A stretch of DNA of 6,732 bases. It comes from Gemmatimonadaceae bacterium (GTDB lineage Bacteria > Gemmatimonadota > Gemmatimonadetes > Gemmatimonadales > Gemmatimonadaceae). A program made the position numbers and the translations under genes. Positions within the stretch are counted from its first letter, which is position 1. Each line of letters opens with the position of its first letter. The notes below the pieces were generated by a model. It searched no databases, was not told the origin of the DNA, and saw nothing but the letters and a program-made list of their open reading frames with translations. Shown here in pieces: positions 5,720-6,732 of the stretch. The stretch covers positions 1 through 6,732 of the forward strand of contig JADGQU010000124.1 in the NCBI GenBank assembly GCA_017881545.1, given 5' to 3'.

Positions 5720-6732
5720 CTCAACTTCAGCGTGCTCAGCGCAATGAAGGCGGCCAACACGCCGAGGATCCAGAAACGGACCACGACCTGAGCTTCATCC
5801 CAACCCTTCACCTCGAAGTGGTGATGAAGCGGCGCCCGTTTGAATACCCGGTGCTCGCGCGCGTACTCGATTCCGTAACGCCGCTTGCGATACTTGAACA
5901 CGAAGCGCTGAATGATCACCGACATCATCTCGGCCACGAACACGGCGCCGACGAGCAGCAGGAGGAATTCAGACTTGACGAGAATGGCGACAGCGGCGAG
6001 CGCGCCGCCGAGCGCCAACGACCCCGTGTCGCCCATAAAGACTTCGGCTGGATGCGTGTTGTACCAGAGAAATCCGATGCATGCCCCCAAGAGCGCTGCG
6101 CAGAAAACCGTCAGCTCTCCGGAGCCCTTTAGGAAATAGATGTGCAGGTACTGACTCATTCTTATGTTACCCACGAGGTAGACATAGAACGCAAAGGTCA
6201 GTGCCGCGATCGCAGTCAGACCCGCGGCCAATCCGTCGAGGCCGTCGGTAACATTGACGGCGTTGCTCGTTCCGGTCATCACGAACGTCACGAACAGCAC
6301 GTACACCCATCCCATACCCGCCGTGAGCGGGACGATCAGGATGTATTTGTAGAACGGCAGCGTCGTCGACGCGCCGGGAAGACTCGACAGCGGGTACTTC
6401 CACAGGTAGTAGCCGACGGCGAATCCGAGCGTCACCTGCCCAACAAGCTTGTATTTCTCGACTAGGCCGGTGTTTTTCCGCCCGGCGAGCTTCTGCTTGA
6501 GCTTGAGATAGTCGTCCAGGAAGCCAATCGCGCCCATCCACGCCATGCAGATCATCGCGATGACCACGTAGCGGTTGTCGAGACGTGCCCAGAGCAGCGT
6601 GCTGATGAGCGTCGCGCCGAGGATGATCAAGCCGCCCATCGTCGGAGTTCTCCCCTTCTGCTGGTGAGCGTCGGGCGTTCCCTCGCGTATGACCTGGTGC
6701 AGCCGCATGCGACGTAGCCGGCGCATGATTCC
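5716..6732 (-). CDS. mraY: Phospho-N-acetylmuramoyl-pentapeptide-transferase MraY (5' partial)
   Basis: MraY is an integral membrane enzyme that transfers phospho-MurNAc-pentapeptide from UDP to undecaprenyl phosphate, making lipid I on the inner face of the cytoplasmic membrane. The frame is open to the right edge: the codons before the first visible Met (6724-6726) read Gly-Ile, and this stretch aligns with the internal GPRMI region of E. coli MraY, so that Met is not the start. Roughly 45-60 N-terminal residues are probably missing. Numbering from that Met, the visible motifs are TPTMGG (27-32), the catalytic-site FLDDY (69-73), NAVNVTDGLDGL (155-166), FMGDTGS (230-236) and the PLHHHFE loop (299-305). 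Several hydrophobic helices lie between them, and the C-terminus (RFWI...STLKLR) matches the usual family end. A basic stretch (about 277-297) just before HHH is longer than in E. coli. The stop overlaps the murD start by four bases. Identity is very sure. Confidence 0.98.
   Translation of the reverse strand, partial: GIMRRLRRMRLHQVIREGTPDAHQQKGRTPTMGGLIILGATLISTLLWARLDNRYVVIAMICMAWMGAIGFLDDYLKLKQKLAGRKNTGLVEKYKLVGQVTLGFAVGYYLWKYPLSSLPGASTTLPFYKYILIVPLTAGMGWVYVLFVTFVMTGTSNAVNVTDGLDGLAAGLTAIAALTFAFYVYLVGNIRMSQYLHIYFLKGSGELTVFCAALLGACIGFLWYNTHPAEVFMGDTGSLALGGALAAVAILVKSEFLLLLVGAVFVAEMMSVIIQRFVFKYRKRRYGIEYAREHRVFKRAPLHHHFEVKGWDEAQVVVRFWILGVLAAFIALSTLKLR

Noticed and set aside
2713..6132. Further long plus-strand frames (2713-3294, 3351-3908, 4946-5593, 5590-6132).
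   Set aside because: All lie opposite mraY, murD, ftsW or murG, have arginine- and histidine-rich low-complexity products, and no family motif or convincing start site.
6724..6726. The ATG at 6726 as the mraY start.
   Set aside because: The frame stays open upstream to the edge (Ile, Gly), and the sequence after it aligns with an internal part of MraY after the first helix, so the gene is cut by the window edge.

Overview
The window is a piece of a bacterial division and cell-wall (dcw) cluster, read entirely from the minus strand. In transcription order (right to left) it holds mraY (5' end cut by the right edge), murD, ftsW, murG, murC and ftsQ/divIB (3' end cut by the left edge). All six were recognised from protein motifs. 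The ftsQ frame was translated by hand: it stays open for 216 codons from 649 to the left edge.

Layout. mraY occupies 5716-6732, murD 4343-5719, ftsW 3162-4343, murG 2056-3165, murC 646-2025 and ftsQ 1-649. Four of the five junctions overlap: ATGA at mraY/murD, ftsW/murG and murC/ftsQ, and TAATG at murD/ftsW. The only intergenic DNA is a 30-base spacer between murG and murC. I see no promoter, terminator, RNA gene, mobile element, repeat array or CRISPR, so the six genes are probably one stretch of a longer polycistronic operon continuing past both edges.

How the genes work together. MurC and MurD add L-Ala and D-Glu to the UDP-MurNAc precursor in the cytoplasm. MraY moves the finished phospho-MurNAc-pentapeptide onto undecaprenyl phosphate to make lipid I, and MurG adds GlcNAc to make lipid II. 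FtsW is the septal glycan-polymerising SEDS protein. FtsQ is the bitopic POTRA-domain scaffold that links FtsW/FtsI and FtsB/FtsL within the divisome. The window therefore covers precursor synthesis, lipid carrier steps and septal polymerisation.

Organism. The DNA is GC-rich (around 60 percent by eye) and murC runs straight into ftsQ with no murB or ddl between them. Together with residue patterns in FtsW (SYGRSN) and MurG (PLPTAAADHQTANA), this suggests a Gram-negative of the FCB side of the tree, most likely Gemmatimonadota. This is an inference from remembered family patterns and was not tested by a search.

This is a conserved core-genome region. I found no undescribed system in it. The findings concern translational coupling and a few unusual residues, and most are of low interest.
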